In this document: positions 1 through 12,424 of the stretch, one piece after another | Layout: each line of letters opens with the position of its first letter | How positions within the stretch are numbered: the first letter of the stretch is position 1 | Source: Ampullaceana balthica | Taxonomy: Eukaryota > Mollusca > Gastropoda > Lymnaeidae | Length of the DNA: 64,000 bases | Assembly: GCA_944989445.1 (NCBI GenBank) | Contig: CALYLW010000130.1 | Coordinates: 1,144,501-1,208,500 of the forward strand | Direction of reading: 5' to 3' | Position numbers and translations under genes: made by a program | Notes under the pieces: generated by a model | Database searches by the model: none | What the model was told of the DNA's origin: nothing | What the model saw: the letters and a program-made list of their open reading frames with translations, nothing else

Positions 1-2682
1 AGAGAGATGTGTGAGTGAGAGAGATGTGTGAGTGAGAGAGATGTGTGAGTGAGAGAGATGTGTGAGTGAGAGAGATGTGTGAGTGAGAGAGAGATGTGTG
101 AGTGAGAGAGAGATGTGTGAGTGAGAGAGAGATGTGTGAGTGAGAGAGATGTGTGAGTGAGAGAGATGTGTGAGTGAGAGAGAGATGTGTGAGTGAGAGA
201 GAGATGTGTGAGTGAGAGAGAGATGTGTGAGTGAGAGAGAGATGTGTGAGTGAGAGAGAGATGTGTGAGTGAGAGAGATGTGTGAGTGAGAGAGAGATGT
301 GTGAGTGAGAGAGAGATGTGTGAGTGAGAGAGATGTGTGAGTGAGAGAGAGATGTGTGAGTGAGAGAGATGTGTGAGTGAGAGAGATGTGTGAGTGAGAG
401 AGAGATGTGTGAGTGAGAGAGAGATGTGTGAGTGAGAGAGAGATGTGTGAGTGAGAGAGAGATGTGTGAGTGAGAGAGATGTGTGAGTGAGAGAGATGTG
501 TGAGTGAGAGAGATGTGTGAGTGAGAGAGAGATGTGTGAGTGAGAGAGAGATGTGTGAGTGAGAGAGAGATGTGTGAGTGAGAGAGAGATGTGTGAGTGA
601 GAGAGAGATGTGTGAGTGAGAGAGATGTGTGAGTGAGAGAGAGATGTGTGAGTGAGAGAGATGTGTGAGTGAGAGAGAGATGTGTGAGTGAGAGAGATGT
701 GTGAGTGAGAGAGATGTGTGAGTGAGAGAGAGATGTGTGAGTGAGAGAGATGTGTGAGTGAGAGAGAGATGTGTGAGTGAGAGAGAGATGTGTGAGTGAG
801 AGAGAGATGTGTGAGTGAGAGAGAGATGTGTGAGTGAGAGAGATGTGTGAGTGAGAGGAGATGTGTGAGTGAGAGAGATGTGTGAGTGAGAGTTGTGAGT
901 GAGAGATGTGTGAGTGAGAGAGAGATGTGTGAGTGAGAGAGAGATGTGTGAGTGAGAGAGAGATGTGTGAGTGAGAGAGAGATGTGTGAGTGAGAGAGAT
1001 GTGTGAGTGAGAGAGAGATGTGTGAGTGAGAGAGAGATGTGTGAGTGAGAGAGAGATGTGTGAGTGAGAGAGATGTGTGAGTGAGAGAGAGATGTGTGAG
1101 TGAGAGAGATGTGTGAGTGAGAGAGATGTGTGAGTGAGTGAGAGAGAGATGTGTGAGTGAGAGAGAGATGTGTGAGTGAGAGAGAGATGTGTGAGTGAGA
1201 GAGAGATGTGTGAGTGAGAGAGATGTGTGAGTGAGAGAGAGAGATGTGTGAGTGAGAGAGAGATGTGTGAGTGAGAGAGAGATGTGTGAGTGAGAGAGAT
1301 GTGTGAGTGAGAGAGAGATGTGTGAGTGAGAGAGATGTGTGAGTGAGAGAGAGATGTGTGAGTGAGAGAGATGTGTGAGTGAGAGAGAGATGTGTGAGTG
1401 AGAGAGAGATGTGTGAGTGAGAGAGATGTGTGAGTGAGAGAGATGTGTGAGTGAGTGAGAGAGAGATGTGTGAGTGAGAGAGAGATGTGTGAGTGAGGAG
1501 AGAGATGTGTGAGTGAGAGAGATGTGTGAGTGAGAGAGAGATGTGTGAGTGAGAGAGATGTGTGAGTGAGAGAGAGATGTGTGAGTGAGAGAGAGATGTG
1601 TGAGTGAGAGAGAGATGTGTGAGTGAGAGAGATGTGTGAGTGAGAGAGAGATGTGTGAGTGAGAGAGATGTGTGAGTGAGAGAGAGAGATGTGTGAGTGA
1701 GAGAGAGATGTGTGAGTGAGAGAGAGATGTGTGTGAGTGAGAGAGAGAGATGTGTGAGTGAGAGAGATGTGTGAGTGAGAGAGATGTGTGAGTGAGAGAG
1801 AGATGTGTGAGTGAGAGAGAGAGATGTGTGAGTGAGAGAGATGTGTGAGTGAGAGAGAGATGTGTGAGTGAGAGAGATGTGTGAGTGAGAGAGATGTGTG
1901 AGTGAGAGAGAGATGTGTGAGTGAGAGAGATGTGTGAGTGAGAGAGATGTGTGAGTGAGAGAGAGATGTGTGAGTGAGAGAGATGTGTGAGTGAGAGAGA
2001 TGTGTGAGTGAGAGAGAGATGTGTGAGTGAGAGAGAGATGTGTGAGTGAGAGAGATGTGTGAGTGAGAGAGATGTGTGAGTGAGAGAGAGATGTGTGAGT
2101 GAGAGAGAGATGTGTGAGTGAGAGAGATGTGTGAGTGAGAGAGAGATGTGTGAGTGAGAGAGAGATGTGTGAGTGAGAGAGATGTGTGAGTGAGAGAGAG
2201 ATGTGTGAGTGAGAGAGATGTGTGAGTGAGAGAGATGTGTGAGTGAGAGAGAGATGTGTGAGTGAGAGAGAGATGTGTGAGTGAGAGAGAGATGTGTGAG
2301 TGAGAGAGAGAGATGTGTGAGTGAGAGAGAGATGTGTGAGTGAGAGAGATGTGGGAGTGAGAGAGATGTGTGAGTGAGAGAGATGTGTGAGTGAGAGAGA
2401 TGTGTGAGTGAGAGAGAGTGTGAGTGAGAGAGAGATGTGAGTGAGAGAGAGATGTGTGAGTGAGAGAGAGATGTGAGTGAGAGAGAGATGTATGAGTGAG
2501 AGAGATGTGAGTGAGAGAGAGAGATGTGTGAGTGAGAGAGAGATGTGTGAGTGAGAGAGAGATGTGAGTGAGAGAGATGTGTGAGCGAGAGACAGATGTG
2601 TGAGTGAGAGAGAGATGTGAGTGAGAGAGAGAGATGTGTGAGTGAGAGAGATGTGTGAGTGAGAGAGATGTGTGAGTGAGAG
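1..2682. repeat. Purine-rich minisatellite, 17/19-bp units
   Basis: About 150 tandem copies of a unit reading ATGTGTGAGTGAGAGAG. The copies differ mainly by one extra GA step, so units are either 17 or 19 bp long and the two lengths are interspersed along the array. Units are near-identical until about 2340. After that substitutions, deletions and shortened units accumulate towards the right edge at 2682, as expected at the less homogenised margin of an array. The left edge lies outside the window. The given strand is almost pyrimidine-free apart from T. No coding potential is credible. Confidence 0.97.
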
Positions 2683-2689
2683 CAATAGA

Positions 2690-3170
2690 GCTAGTTATGC
2701 CTGGCACAATCGAGTAGACATAAATCTTACGGAGAGAGAAATAAATCGAAAGTTTTAAATGATAGAGGGAGAGAGAGAGGAATAATAAAAAAGAGGACTA
2801 GGAAAGAGAGAGCTTACAGTTAGCTATGGACAGAAATAACAACGCTCTATCCAGTTACATATAAATTACCGAATATTAAACATGGCACACATTAATCTCT
2901 TACGCGTGTGCCCAGTTAAAACACATGTTCTGTCTGGTTTAGGATTACACCGCAGTTACGCTTTCATTATATTTTATTCGTTTTATTTGTATTTGTCAAT
3001 TTGTGCCTTGACGAAGGCTTTCTGCCGAAACGTTCGTTGTTTTATGACGTCCTGTCAGACCCTATGTTAAAAAACATATATAAATTTTTTAAAATCTAAA
3101 AGCCTGATTGCAATCTCACCCATATTTTGTCCACATGAAATTGGTCTGTTTAAAATGACACAAACCTTCT
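2690..3170. other. Non-coding stretch with a ribozyme-like core
   Basis: AT-rich sequence with a GA-rich patch near 2765-2815 that probably derives from the neighbouring satellite. No gene is visible. A short segment at 3008-3035 resembles a hammerhead ribozyme core, with a GGC/GCC stem between a UUGACGA box and a GAAAC box. Similar cores recur at 32897 and 42766 (see findings). Confidence 0.5.
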
Positions 3171-3172
3171 TA

Positions 3173-3618
3173 GGGGCCGTCCATACATGACGTCACGGGA
3201 TTTTGGCTCATTTTAACCTCCCCCCCCCTCGCCCCGGTCACACTTCGTCACAAAAACTTAGACTCCCTCCCTCCAATATGACGTCTCAAAGCTTTGAACC
3301 CACCCCCCCCCCAAAAAAAAATGAACAACAACAAAAAAAAACGTATTTTCTTATTGAAAATTAGCATGTTGGAAATTACATTTCTGTCATTTAAATATGT
3401 ATTTAATGTAATTCTGCACTTTAATATCAAAACACTTGTGAAGCCATTGAAAACTTCAATAAATAAATCGAAAGCAATGAAATATTTAAGTTGAACTTGT
3501 ATTTAAATTTGAACGTTTTGATGTGACGTCACATTTCTTAAACACCCCCGTCCCCCTTGTCACAAATGCGTGACCCCCCTCCCCCCTAGGTGCGTGACGT
3601 CATTTATGGACGGCTCAT
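3173..3618. mobile_element. Palindromic MITE, long form
   Basis: Both ends carry the inverted repeat GGGGCCGTCCAT / ATGGACGG with adjoining TGACGTCA motifs. Inside are C-rich tracts on one strand (3222-3235, 3301-3312, 3541-3590) and an AT-rich middle. It belongs to the same family as 16171-16405, 47434-47820 and 51854-52092. This copy and the one near 47434 are the long form and share the internal segment with GATGTGACGTCACAT. No transposase is encoded, so it must be mobilised in trans. Confidence 0.8.
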
Positions 3619-3914
3619 TAAGCCATGGGCCAGGCTTTGTTTGACCTTCGAACTTTTCCCATATATCCCGTATCAGCCCACGAACACAATATGCATCATC
3701 AAAGATGGCATCATGTTATTTGCCAGGCTCACAAGAAGTAAAGTAAACAAAAATTAGAACTAATCATGTAATTTCTTCTATCGTTAACCCCCTTTAAATA
3801 CCTTAAAATCATTTCTTAATTTCGTAAGACAGGAAGTAACGTCACGGCGGCCATACTTCTAGTCCCGACACGCCCTAAGCTAACAATCTGAAAGAATTTC
3901 TTTTTTTTTATCCT

Positions 3915-3952
3915 CCCCCCCCTCTCTCTCTCTCTTTCTCTCTCTTCTCTAC

Positions 3953-4005
<53 letters not shown>

Positions 4006-4032
4006 CTCTCTCTCTCTCTCTTTCTCTACCTC

Positions 4033-4086
<54 letters not shown>
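3915..4086. repeat. (CT)n microsatellite
   Basis: Almost pure CT dinucleotide with a few TTTCTCTACC interruptions. The interruptions repeat at roughly 50-60 bp, suggesting a secondary duplication of the whole tract. Confidence 0.95.
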
Positions 4087-4089
<3 letters not shown>

Positions 4090-4425
4090 TTAGTAACGTC
4101 GCCAAACGCTGAAATAACTTGTAAATAATCCTGAGTGACTTCGTGCCGAGATGAGGTCGAGACTAGCTTTATTTAGACAGCGGTTCCACGAGGTTCGAGG
4201 AAGATCCGAGGGTAGCTTAGTATAACGCGGTAGTTGGTCAAATGCCAGAAAGGGGAGATAATTGCGGAGTGGAGCAGACGACGATAATAAAAATACATAT
4301 AAATAATATATTAAAGTCGATATAGACGAGGGAAAGCCAGGAGTCAGATGCAAGACGTATTTGGGATGACGCCATAATAAAAGAACGGCTTCCAAATATG
4401 TTAAGTCCACAGATCGATAGCAACA
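4087..4425. other. Unassigned stretch
   Basis: No domain, inverted repeat or RNA structure that I can support is visible between the microsatellite and the 27-bp satellite. Short open frames here lack any recognisable motif. Confidence 0.5.
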
Positions 4426-4427
4426 TG

Positions 4428-5695
4428 ATAAGCCAACAGATCATTGTCAAAATGATAAGCCAACAGATCATTGTGAAAATGATAAGCCAATAGATCATTG
4501 TCAAAATGATAAGCCAACAGACATTATCAAAATGATAAGCCAACAGATCATTGTCAACATGTTAAGCCAACAGATCATTGTCAAAATGATAAGCCAACAG
4601 ATCATTGTCAAAATGATAAGCCAACAGATCATTGTCAACATGTTAAGCCAACAGATCATTGTCAACATGATAAGCCAACAGATCATGGTCAAAATGATAA
4701 GCCAACAGATCATTGTCAAAATGATAAGCCAACAGATCATTGTCAAAATGATACGCCAACAGATCATTGTCAAAATGATAAGCCAACAGATCATTGTCAA
4801 AATGATAAGCCAACAGATCATTGTCAACATGTTAAGCCAACAGATCATTGTCAACATGATAAGCCAACAGAACATTGTCAACATGATAAGCCAACAGATC
4901 ATTGTCAACATGATCAGCCAACAGATCATTGTCAATATGATAAGCCAAAAGATCACTGTCAACACTAATAAGCCAAAAGATAACTGCCAACACTAATAAG
5001 CCAAAAGATCACTGCCAACATTGATAAGCCAAAAGATCACTGCCAAAAATGATAAGCCAACAGATCACTGCCAACAATCATAAGCCAAACGATCCTTGCC
5101 AACAAAGATAAGCCAACAGATCATTGTCAACATGTTAAGCCAAAAGATCGCTGCCAACAACGATAAGCCAACATATCATTGTCAACATGATAAGCCAAAA
5201 GATCGCTGCCAACAATGATAAGCCAAAAGATCATTGTCAACATGTTAAGCCAAAAGATCGCTGCCAACAACGATAAGCCAACAGATCATTGTCAACATGA
5301 TAAGCCAAAAGATTGCTGCAAAAAATGATAAGCCAACAGATCATTGTCAACATGATAAGCCAAAAGATCGCTGCCAACAATGGTAAGCCAACAGATCACT
5401 GTCGAAAATGTTAGCCAAAAGATCACTGCCAACACTAATAAGCCAAAAGATCCCTGCCAAGAATGATAAGCCAAAAGATCCCTACCAACAATGACAAGCC
5501 AAAAGATCCCTGCCAAGAATGATGCGCCAAAAGATCCCTACCAACAATAATGAGCCAAAAAATCAATGCCAACAATGATAAGCCAAAAGATCACTGCTAA
5601 CAATGATTTGCCAAAAGATCACTGCTAACAATGATGCGCCAAAAGATCACTGCCAACAATGATAAGCAAAAAGATCCTTACCAAGAATGGTAAGC
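4428..5695. repeat. Minisatellite, 27-28-bp units
   Basis: Roughly 46 tandem copies around AAGCCAACAGATCATTGTCA. The left part (to about 4950) is homogeneous. The right part is a diverged subfamily reading AAGCCAAAAGATCACTGCCA, with more indels. Long open frames on both strands come from the 27-bp (9-codon) periodicity and are not genes. Confidence 0.97.
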
Positions 5696-5805
5696 CCAAC
5701 GATCCTTGACTATTAAGAAAACTATAATCAATTTGTGTTATAAATAGGAAACCTTTCAAATAAATTTGTTTTTTTAAGTTAAAATGGAAATGATCGCTAT
5801 TGTAA

Positions 5806-7470
5806 GACATTAGGGGCAGTGAACACAAAGTGTCAGACAATAAGGGTCACGAACACAAAGTGTCAGACAATAGGGCAGTGAACAAAAAGTGTCAGACAAT
5901 AAGGGTCACGAACACAAAGTGTCAGACAATAAGGGTCACGAACACAAAGTGTCAGACAATAGGGTGCACAGTGAACACAAAGTGTCAGACAATAGAGGCA
6001 TGAACACAAAGTGTCAGACAATAGAGGCAATGAACACAAAGTGTCAGACAATAGAGGCAATGAACACAAAGTGTCAGACAATAGAGGCAATGAACACAAA
6101 GTGTCAGACAATAGAGGCAATGAACACAAAGTGTCAGACAATAGAGGCAATGAACACAAAGTGTCAGACAATAGAGGCAATGAACACAAAGTGTCAGACA
6201 ATAGAGGCAATGAACACAAAGTGTCAGACAATAGAGGCAATGAACACAAAGTGTCAGACAATAGAGGCAATGAACACAAGTGTCAGACAATAGAGGCAAT
6301 GAACACAAAGTGTCAGACAATAGAGGCAATGAACACAAAGTGTCAGACAATAGAGGCAATGAACACAAAGTGTCAGACAATAGAGGCAATGAACACAAAG
6401 TGTCAGACAATAGAGGCAATGAACACAAAGTGTCAGACAATAGAGGCAATGAACACAAAGTGTCAGACAATAGAGGCAATGAACACAAAGTGTCAGACAA
6501 TAGAGGCAATGAACACAAAGTGTCAGACAATAGAGGCAATGAACACAAAGTGTCAGACAATAGAGGCAATGAACACAAAGTGTCAGACAATAGAGGCAAT
6601 GAACACAAAGTGTCAGACAATAGAGGCAATGAACACAAAGTGTCAGACAATAGAGGCAATGAACACAAAGTGTCAGACAATAGAGGCAATGAACACAAAG
6701 TGTCAGACAATAGAGGCAATGAACACAAAGTGTCAGACAATAGAGGCAATGAACACAAAGTGTCAGACAATAGAGGCAATGAACACAAAGTGTCAGACAA
6801 TAGAGGCAATGAACACAAAGTGTCAGACAATAGAGGCAATGAACACAAAGTGTCAGACAATAGAGGCAATGAACACAAAGTGTCAGACAATAGAGGCAAT
6901 GAACACAAAGTGTCAGACAAAAGAGGTCACTGAACACAAAGTGTCAGACAATAGAGGCAATGAACACAAAGTGTCAGACAATAGAGGCAATGAACACAAA
7001 GTGTCAGACAATAGAGGACAATGAACACAAAGTGTCAGACAATAGGGACAATGAACACAAAGTGTCAGACAATAGGGACAATGAACACAAAGTGTCAGAC
7101 AATAGGGACAATGAACACAAAGTGTCAGACAATAGGGACAATGAACACAAAGTGTCAGACAATAGGGACAATGAACACAAAGTGTTCAGACAATAGGGAC
7201 AATGAACACAAAGTGTCAGACAATAGGGACAATGAACACAAAGTTTCAGACAATAGGGACAATGAACACAAAGTGTGAGACAACAGGGAAAATGAACACA
7301 AAGTTTTAGACAATAGGGACAATGAACACAAAGTGTCAGACAATAGGGACACTGAACACAAAGTTTCAGACAATAGGGACAATGAACACAAAGTGTGAGA
7401 CAACTGGGAAAATGAACACAAAGTTTTAGACAATAGGGACAATGAACACAACGTGTGAGACAATAGGTCA
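5806..7470. repeat. Minisatellite, 30-bp units
   Basis: About 55 tandem copies with core AGTGTCAGACAATAGAGGCA. Units between about 6000 and 6900 are essentially identical. From 7015 rightwards a variant with GGGACA replaces GAGGCA, and from 7230 further substitutions build up. Because 30 is a multiple of three, open frames of 200-340 codons exist on both strands. They are periodicity artefacts, since every frame spells a simple peptide repeat. Confidence 0.98.
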
Positions 7471-8884
7471 ATAAATTTTCAATCTGAGGATCTTTGTCGT
7501 AAGGACGCTGTTTTGTTTGTTTACTATCGTCCAAGAAAAATTTATGGAACTTGAAATAATTTATGTACATTTGTATATTAATACGGGGAAGTAAGCCAAC
7601 TAATAGGTCCTGCTCAAAGAAAGGAGGATGAAGTGGAGATAGCAATTAAATATTTTAAGAATGAAAATTGAATTTGCAAAAATTCCCGTTTTTGTTACTC
7701 CCGGTGTGCCATCTCACAATTTTATCAAGACAATGTCATAATATGGCGGAAATCTATAAACAGAAATATTGGGGATATATTTATCTTTTTGTGGGATGAA
7801 TTTAATAAAAAAAATTATAAAATATACGAGTCAATATGTAAATTTAGGTATATTGAGAAGGAAGTATCTTATCAGCTATTTGTTAATTCTTCGTTAATTT
7901 AAGACAGCTTATTGGACTTGAAAAAGACAAAAACAGTTTCGTAATTTTACTATGCAAACAATTTTGAGAGCTTATTGATTCGACTGTATTTATGCTTCAA
8001 AATGTTATCTAAAAATAGAACATTTATCAATGAGTTATGACTGTTTCCGGTTTTAGAAATCACAAGGCATATAGTGTGATTCCCCGCTCCTTTTAATTAC
8101 ATCACTTTATTGTTACATGAACAATATCCGTAAATGAAGAGATTATGCATCAAAAGGCACGTGTTACTTTCTGTTTTACGCACCTTACATTACGCACTAA
8201 AGGCATTGGGGGCTATTTCTCAAAAAGTGCGATATATGAGTTATACTGTTTTACATATGAAATTCTTCTGTCTCGGATCTCAGTCACAGTAACATGTCCG
8301 GTGTATTTGAAACGAGGAAACTCTTAAACATAAATTCCGTTTTAAACGAACAATTTGTTTTGTTTCAATTCTATGTTCTGCTATCTACCTTCCCATGATA
8401 CGTCAGATAATATTTAAATACTAATGTCTTATAAGCTCAAACAATTCTTAAAAACCAAATCACTATAATAACAGCGAGGTCAGGGTGAATCTGCAAGTAT
8501 TTCATGAAATACAGACGAAAGCAACGCAGTTATTATTAAACGGGGACCGGTGATACAAAACATGGGAACCACTTCTCTGGGCTCCTACCTACCACCAGAG
8601 CTGATGATGTAATAGCGCCTGCTGTGACGTCATGTGATCAAAGCCATAACGTCACTTGTGCTAATGCGTGCGCGCGTCTAAAAAAAATAACGATAAAAAA
8701 AAGATAACCCCCGTGTCTAGATCGCACCAAATGTCGGCACTCTCCTACACACGTTTTCGCGTCTCCAAAACAAACAAGGGGAAATCATCCAAGTTGTTGT
8801 CCCACATGGCGATGCTCTTAGAAGGGGGAAATAACTCTAAATAACAATAAATAATCTTGTTGCCAAAGAGACCGTTAGAAGAAA
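7471..8884. other. Unassigned AT-rich stretch
   Basis: No coding, RNA or repeat structure is recognisable. A few scattered TGACGTCA-like sites (for example near 8622) are seen, but nothing shows they are functional. Confidence 0.5.
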
Positions 8885-8934
8885 AGTGTGTGTGTGTGTG
8901 TGTTGGGGGAGGGGGGAAGGGGGGGGCTTTACTC
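8885..8934. repeat. (TG)n and G-rich low-complexity tract
   Basis: A short run of TG repeats leads into a guanine-rich stretch. Open frames crossing it have no recognisable domain. Confidence 0.85.
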
Positions 8935-9627
8935 GGGGAAAGACCACTTGTTGGGGTGATGATCCCACAGCTGATAGGATTAAAGGATTTGGGGAAAACG
9001 GTCTTCGTGTTGATATTGTCTCCCCCTCCCTCTCCGATCCCCATTCTCCATTTCATTTTTTAAGCACAGATAACCCTGTAGGTGAATGCAAGGTTATTCT
9101 CTCCCCTTGCCAATCTCACGCGCAGACATTGTCTCTCGTTCCCATAAAGCATTCCGCGGGGGATGTTGAGCCATCGTTACACGCTACCAGACTGAACGAC
9201 CTGTTGTCTGTACGATTCAACTCTCAATTCAAGTCTGCTGCATTTTCGTCATTGAACTGCACGCTGGGATATAATTTACATCACACAAACAGATTCATAA
9301 TAAAAGTTCATTGAAATGTTCACACTGGAAATCGTCATCTCTGAACGCCCGTGCCAAGAAAAGATAAATTTTTCTGTCTAAAAACATTCCATCGCGTGTA
9401 CATTGAAACATTATGCAAAATATATATAAATAAATTTGTGAGACGTCGCCTATAAAATCACTCCCCATCCCAACCCCGGTCGAACATTCAATTTCTGATC
9501 TATTGCGTCATTAAAAAAATAATAACAACTGGCAAACTGGTAACTCGCATAATCTCAAACTCTCTTCATACTTTTCAAAAACCTTTATGTCGATAAAATT
9601 GTTTTGGCTTGCTTTCGCTTTAATTGT

Positions 9628-9842
9628 GTTATCTTGTCTTATCTGTTACAGACGCTCCTTCTATACAGAAGATTATTGGGTCTACGCTTATCCATGGTTT
9701 ACGTCAAGTCTTGCATTTTTATTAGGCTTTTAAATGTTGATAGTGTTGGTTTTCTCAGGCAACCTATTCCACGTCCGAATTCCGGACGGAAAGAACGAGA
9801 ATTTGTATGTGTTTGTTCTTGCATACGGAATAGGGTAATATT
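9628..9842 (-). mobile_element. LINE 3' end (5'-truncated), RT C-terminal tail
   Basis: Read on the minus strand this encodes the end of a non-LTR retrotransposon ORF2, with the motif FPSGIRTWNRLPE typical of the C-terminal tail in CR1/Jockey-like elements. A short conserved 3' UTR follows, containing CTTCTGTATAGAAGGAGCGT, then a degenerate GATAA tail. Related 3' ends occur at 10635, 16896, 31071, 34567 and 61772. The rest of ORF2 is absent, as usual for 5'-truncated insertions. Confidence 0.8.
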
Positions 9843-9859
9843 CTAATCTATAATGAAGA

Positions 9860-10235
9860 GGGGAGAGGGAGGTTTTAGCCACCTAATTTCACCACCCAGT
9901 TCTCCGATAACCCACCGATGACCTCATTCTTTGCGTAGAGCAATTAAAGATCAGTTCCTGCCAGTGTCGGAATAGGTCAACAATATGTGATAAAGTAACC
10001 TTATAGCCAACCCCCTAGAACTCTACATAAAACTGCTCTCTTATAATTACATACATTTTTTTGTTTTCGTTTTACAGTCAGGAGCAATATATCAATTACA
10101 GAGGTGTACCTTACAGTTTGCTGCGATTTATGGCTCTTAAATTTAGTTCATCTGTTTAGATTTATAACGTAATCTGAGTTTTAGATCTTAACAAATTTGA
10201 TTGATATATGAGTATATGAAATTTAGAAGAAGAAA
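9860..10235. other. Unassigned stretch
   Basis: No supported feature. A short (GA)n run lies just to the right at 10240-10269. Confidence 0.5.
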
Positions 10236-10634
10236 CTAATCAGAGAGAGAGAGAGAGAAAGAGAGAGAGCAGCCATGTGTAGGAAATTAAAATACAACCC
10301 CCTGTGGCGTAGCGAGAGGGGGCAGGGGGGGGGCAAATGCCCCGGGCGGCACTTTGCTAAGGGCGGCCAATTCCTCTTCGTTAGTTAGCTTCTAAGAAAG
10401 AAATTTCTTAAGAAAGTGGAGCTTTTTATCAAACTAAAATATTAACGAAAATTAAACAACCCGTAAAAACAAAGTTTTTGACTATAAATCCTTTATATAT
10501 GAGACATAACTAAAAGTATTCATCATGTGAAAGGGGTAAAAAAAACGTGTCAACTCAAATTCAAAATGAGCTTATTTCAGTTTTAGGAGATACAGTTTGT
10601 CAAAAATCATCTTTCAACTACCAGAAACCAAATA

Positions 10635-10710
10635 TTATTCCATTGCATCGATAGAGTAGACGCAATAATCTCTGTATAAAGGACGTCTGTAAACAATAGA
10701 TAAGATAACT
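10635..10710 (+). mobile_element. LINE 3' tail fragment
   Basis: The segment carries the diverged 3' UTR motif of the LINE family seen at 34567-34775, ending in AATAGATAAGATAA. It is a very short 5'-truncated piece inside the hAT element. Confidence 0.6.
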
Positions 10711-10940
10711 CTTCAGATATTTATCACAGGGATGGAAGAAGTTTAGGTGAGTGATATGTAAATATTGAAATCAGAAAGTAGGCGTTGTAGAATCTTTCAA
10801 AGATTTCATTTTTTTTTAATGAATCTGCTCACGTCATTTCCAAAATGATTTTTAAAATGTTTGAAGGTGATGATTTTTAAATTAGAAATACTGGACTGCA
10901 GAGGACCAACGTGTGTTAATAATTATTCATTACTGGAAAG

Positions 10941-11147
10941 TTGATAGAACTTCAAGAAAGACCCAAAGACATAAATCTCAATGTAAAAATCGTACTTTGC
11001 TCAAAAAGTTCATCAAACCTGGTTTGTTCACATGCTGCTCCAATTGAAACAAATTATATAGTTTTGGTATACAAGAAAATTGTACGCATTCTTTTCCATG
11101 TCAACACACATGGTCATCTAATTACTGACAATAGTCGCATTGAATAG
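10941..11147 (+). pseudogene. hAT transposase fragment, ZMYM1-like
   Basis: The 68-residue open frame contains SSSNLVCSHAAPIETNYI, which aligns with the CNNHSLNLVCVHAA-type segment of ZMYM1/DUF4371 hAT transposases. It also aligns with the homologous fragment at 44003-44245, where the same segment reads SSLKLICLHCASTEMN. It is only a remnant: upstream and downstream domains are not in frame and no catalytic acidic residues can be placed. Its place inside an element with hAT ends supports the assignment. Confidence 0.6.
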
Positions 11148-12424
11148 TCTTAATGATAGAAAATAGTGAATATACAATGGAGGTTATTTTATTGGAAAGG
11201 TAAGGACAAACTGACAGAGGCAGACGAAATGCTAAACACCCGAACAGACGCAGGAACTGTGCTAGTCGCAATAAAATCTTTTTCTTTTCTATTTTTTTTT
11301 AGATATCTGTAAACATGTACTGGAAGAATATTTTTAATGAAGTCAATAATGCTTGAAATTACTTACTAAAGTATATTGGTTAAAATGCTTAGCAGAGTCA
11401 CTCACATAGAAACTCATGGATTCGGTAGAGTGTAAGTTTTGCTTTGACTTATGCTAAAATCTTACGAAGATATCTTTGCATTTTAATTGAACCTTCCAGT
11501 CCAGGAACAAGAGAGAAAACTTTTGGCGATGGAAGTGAATATGTAGCTATGTTATTGAAAAATAAATAGTTGAGCAGAACGTTTTATTCATCACAAGATG
11601 AGGGTAATGTAGAAAATCGTATGAGGTTTTGTCAGCTACAGAATTAGGAAAATAGAAATGATGTTTGTAAACCAGCTAATCTACTTGACTTTGAAGATTT
11701 CTTCTTTAAATTAGAGCAAGCACAAGTTTATTACCTCATGGGTAAACAAGTAATAAAAACTCGAATGAGTATTTAAAAGCAATTTCCAACAAGAATTTCC
11801 GACATTTTTTATTCAAGGGAAATCATTCTAGATTACATTAAAAGTCATTTCAAATTAATAATTCTGAAACTAAACAAAACAATTGCTATCTACATATTGC
11901 TGCTAAAATTACGGGAGTCCAACTAAAACAGATTTCTCGAAAATTCCTTCTCCAACATTGTTCTAAATATTATTACCTTTCGTTTGGCGTTTGTTTCAAC
12001 CCGATAGATGTTATGGTTGTTATTTTCCAGGAAATTCCGTAATTCTTTTTGGTAATTTTTTGGGCCCGTGCATACCCTTGGGACCTCCTTTACATATTTG
12101 CAAAAGACCCGAACCCTCTATCTGTTATGGTTCAGGAGTAGTTGCTTGTGCAAGCTCGAACAGACATCACAGACATTTCAAATATATAAACGCAATGTTT
12201 CCCATTGCGTTAAAAAATTAATTAGTGATAATGAATTCAAGCCCATTTATTCAAGTTTATTAAAATATTTATGCTTGAATTTACACTCCCAAAATAATAT
12301 CATTGCTTTTAATGTTTCTTAAAAATGCAATATTTATTGACAGCAGCTAGAGGAGCTTCTCTAAATAATGTTAAACATTCTGTAAATTAATTACGATCAA
12401 CGAGAAATACACCAAAATCGAAAA

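Noticed and set aside
5806..7470. Possible CRISPR-like array of 30-bp repeats
   Set aside because: The repeats are contiguous with no spacers, and the context is eukaryotic.
5863..7645. Open frames of 200-340 codons on both strands
   Set aside because: They arise because the 30-bp satellite unit is a multiple of three without stops in several frames; the peptides are simple repeats.
8857..9314. Overlapping frames across a TG/G-rich tract
   Set aside because: Low-complexity translation without recognisable motifs; no conserved copy elsewhere in the window.
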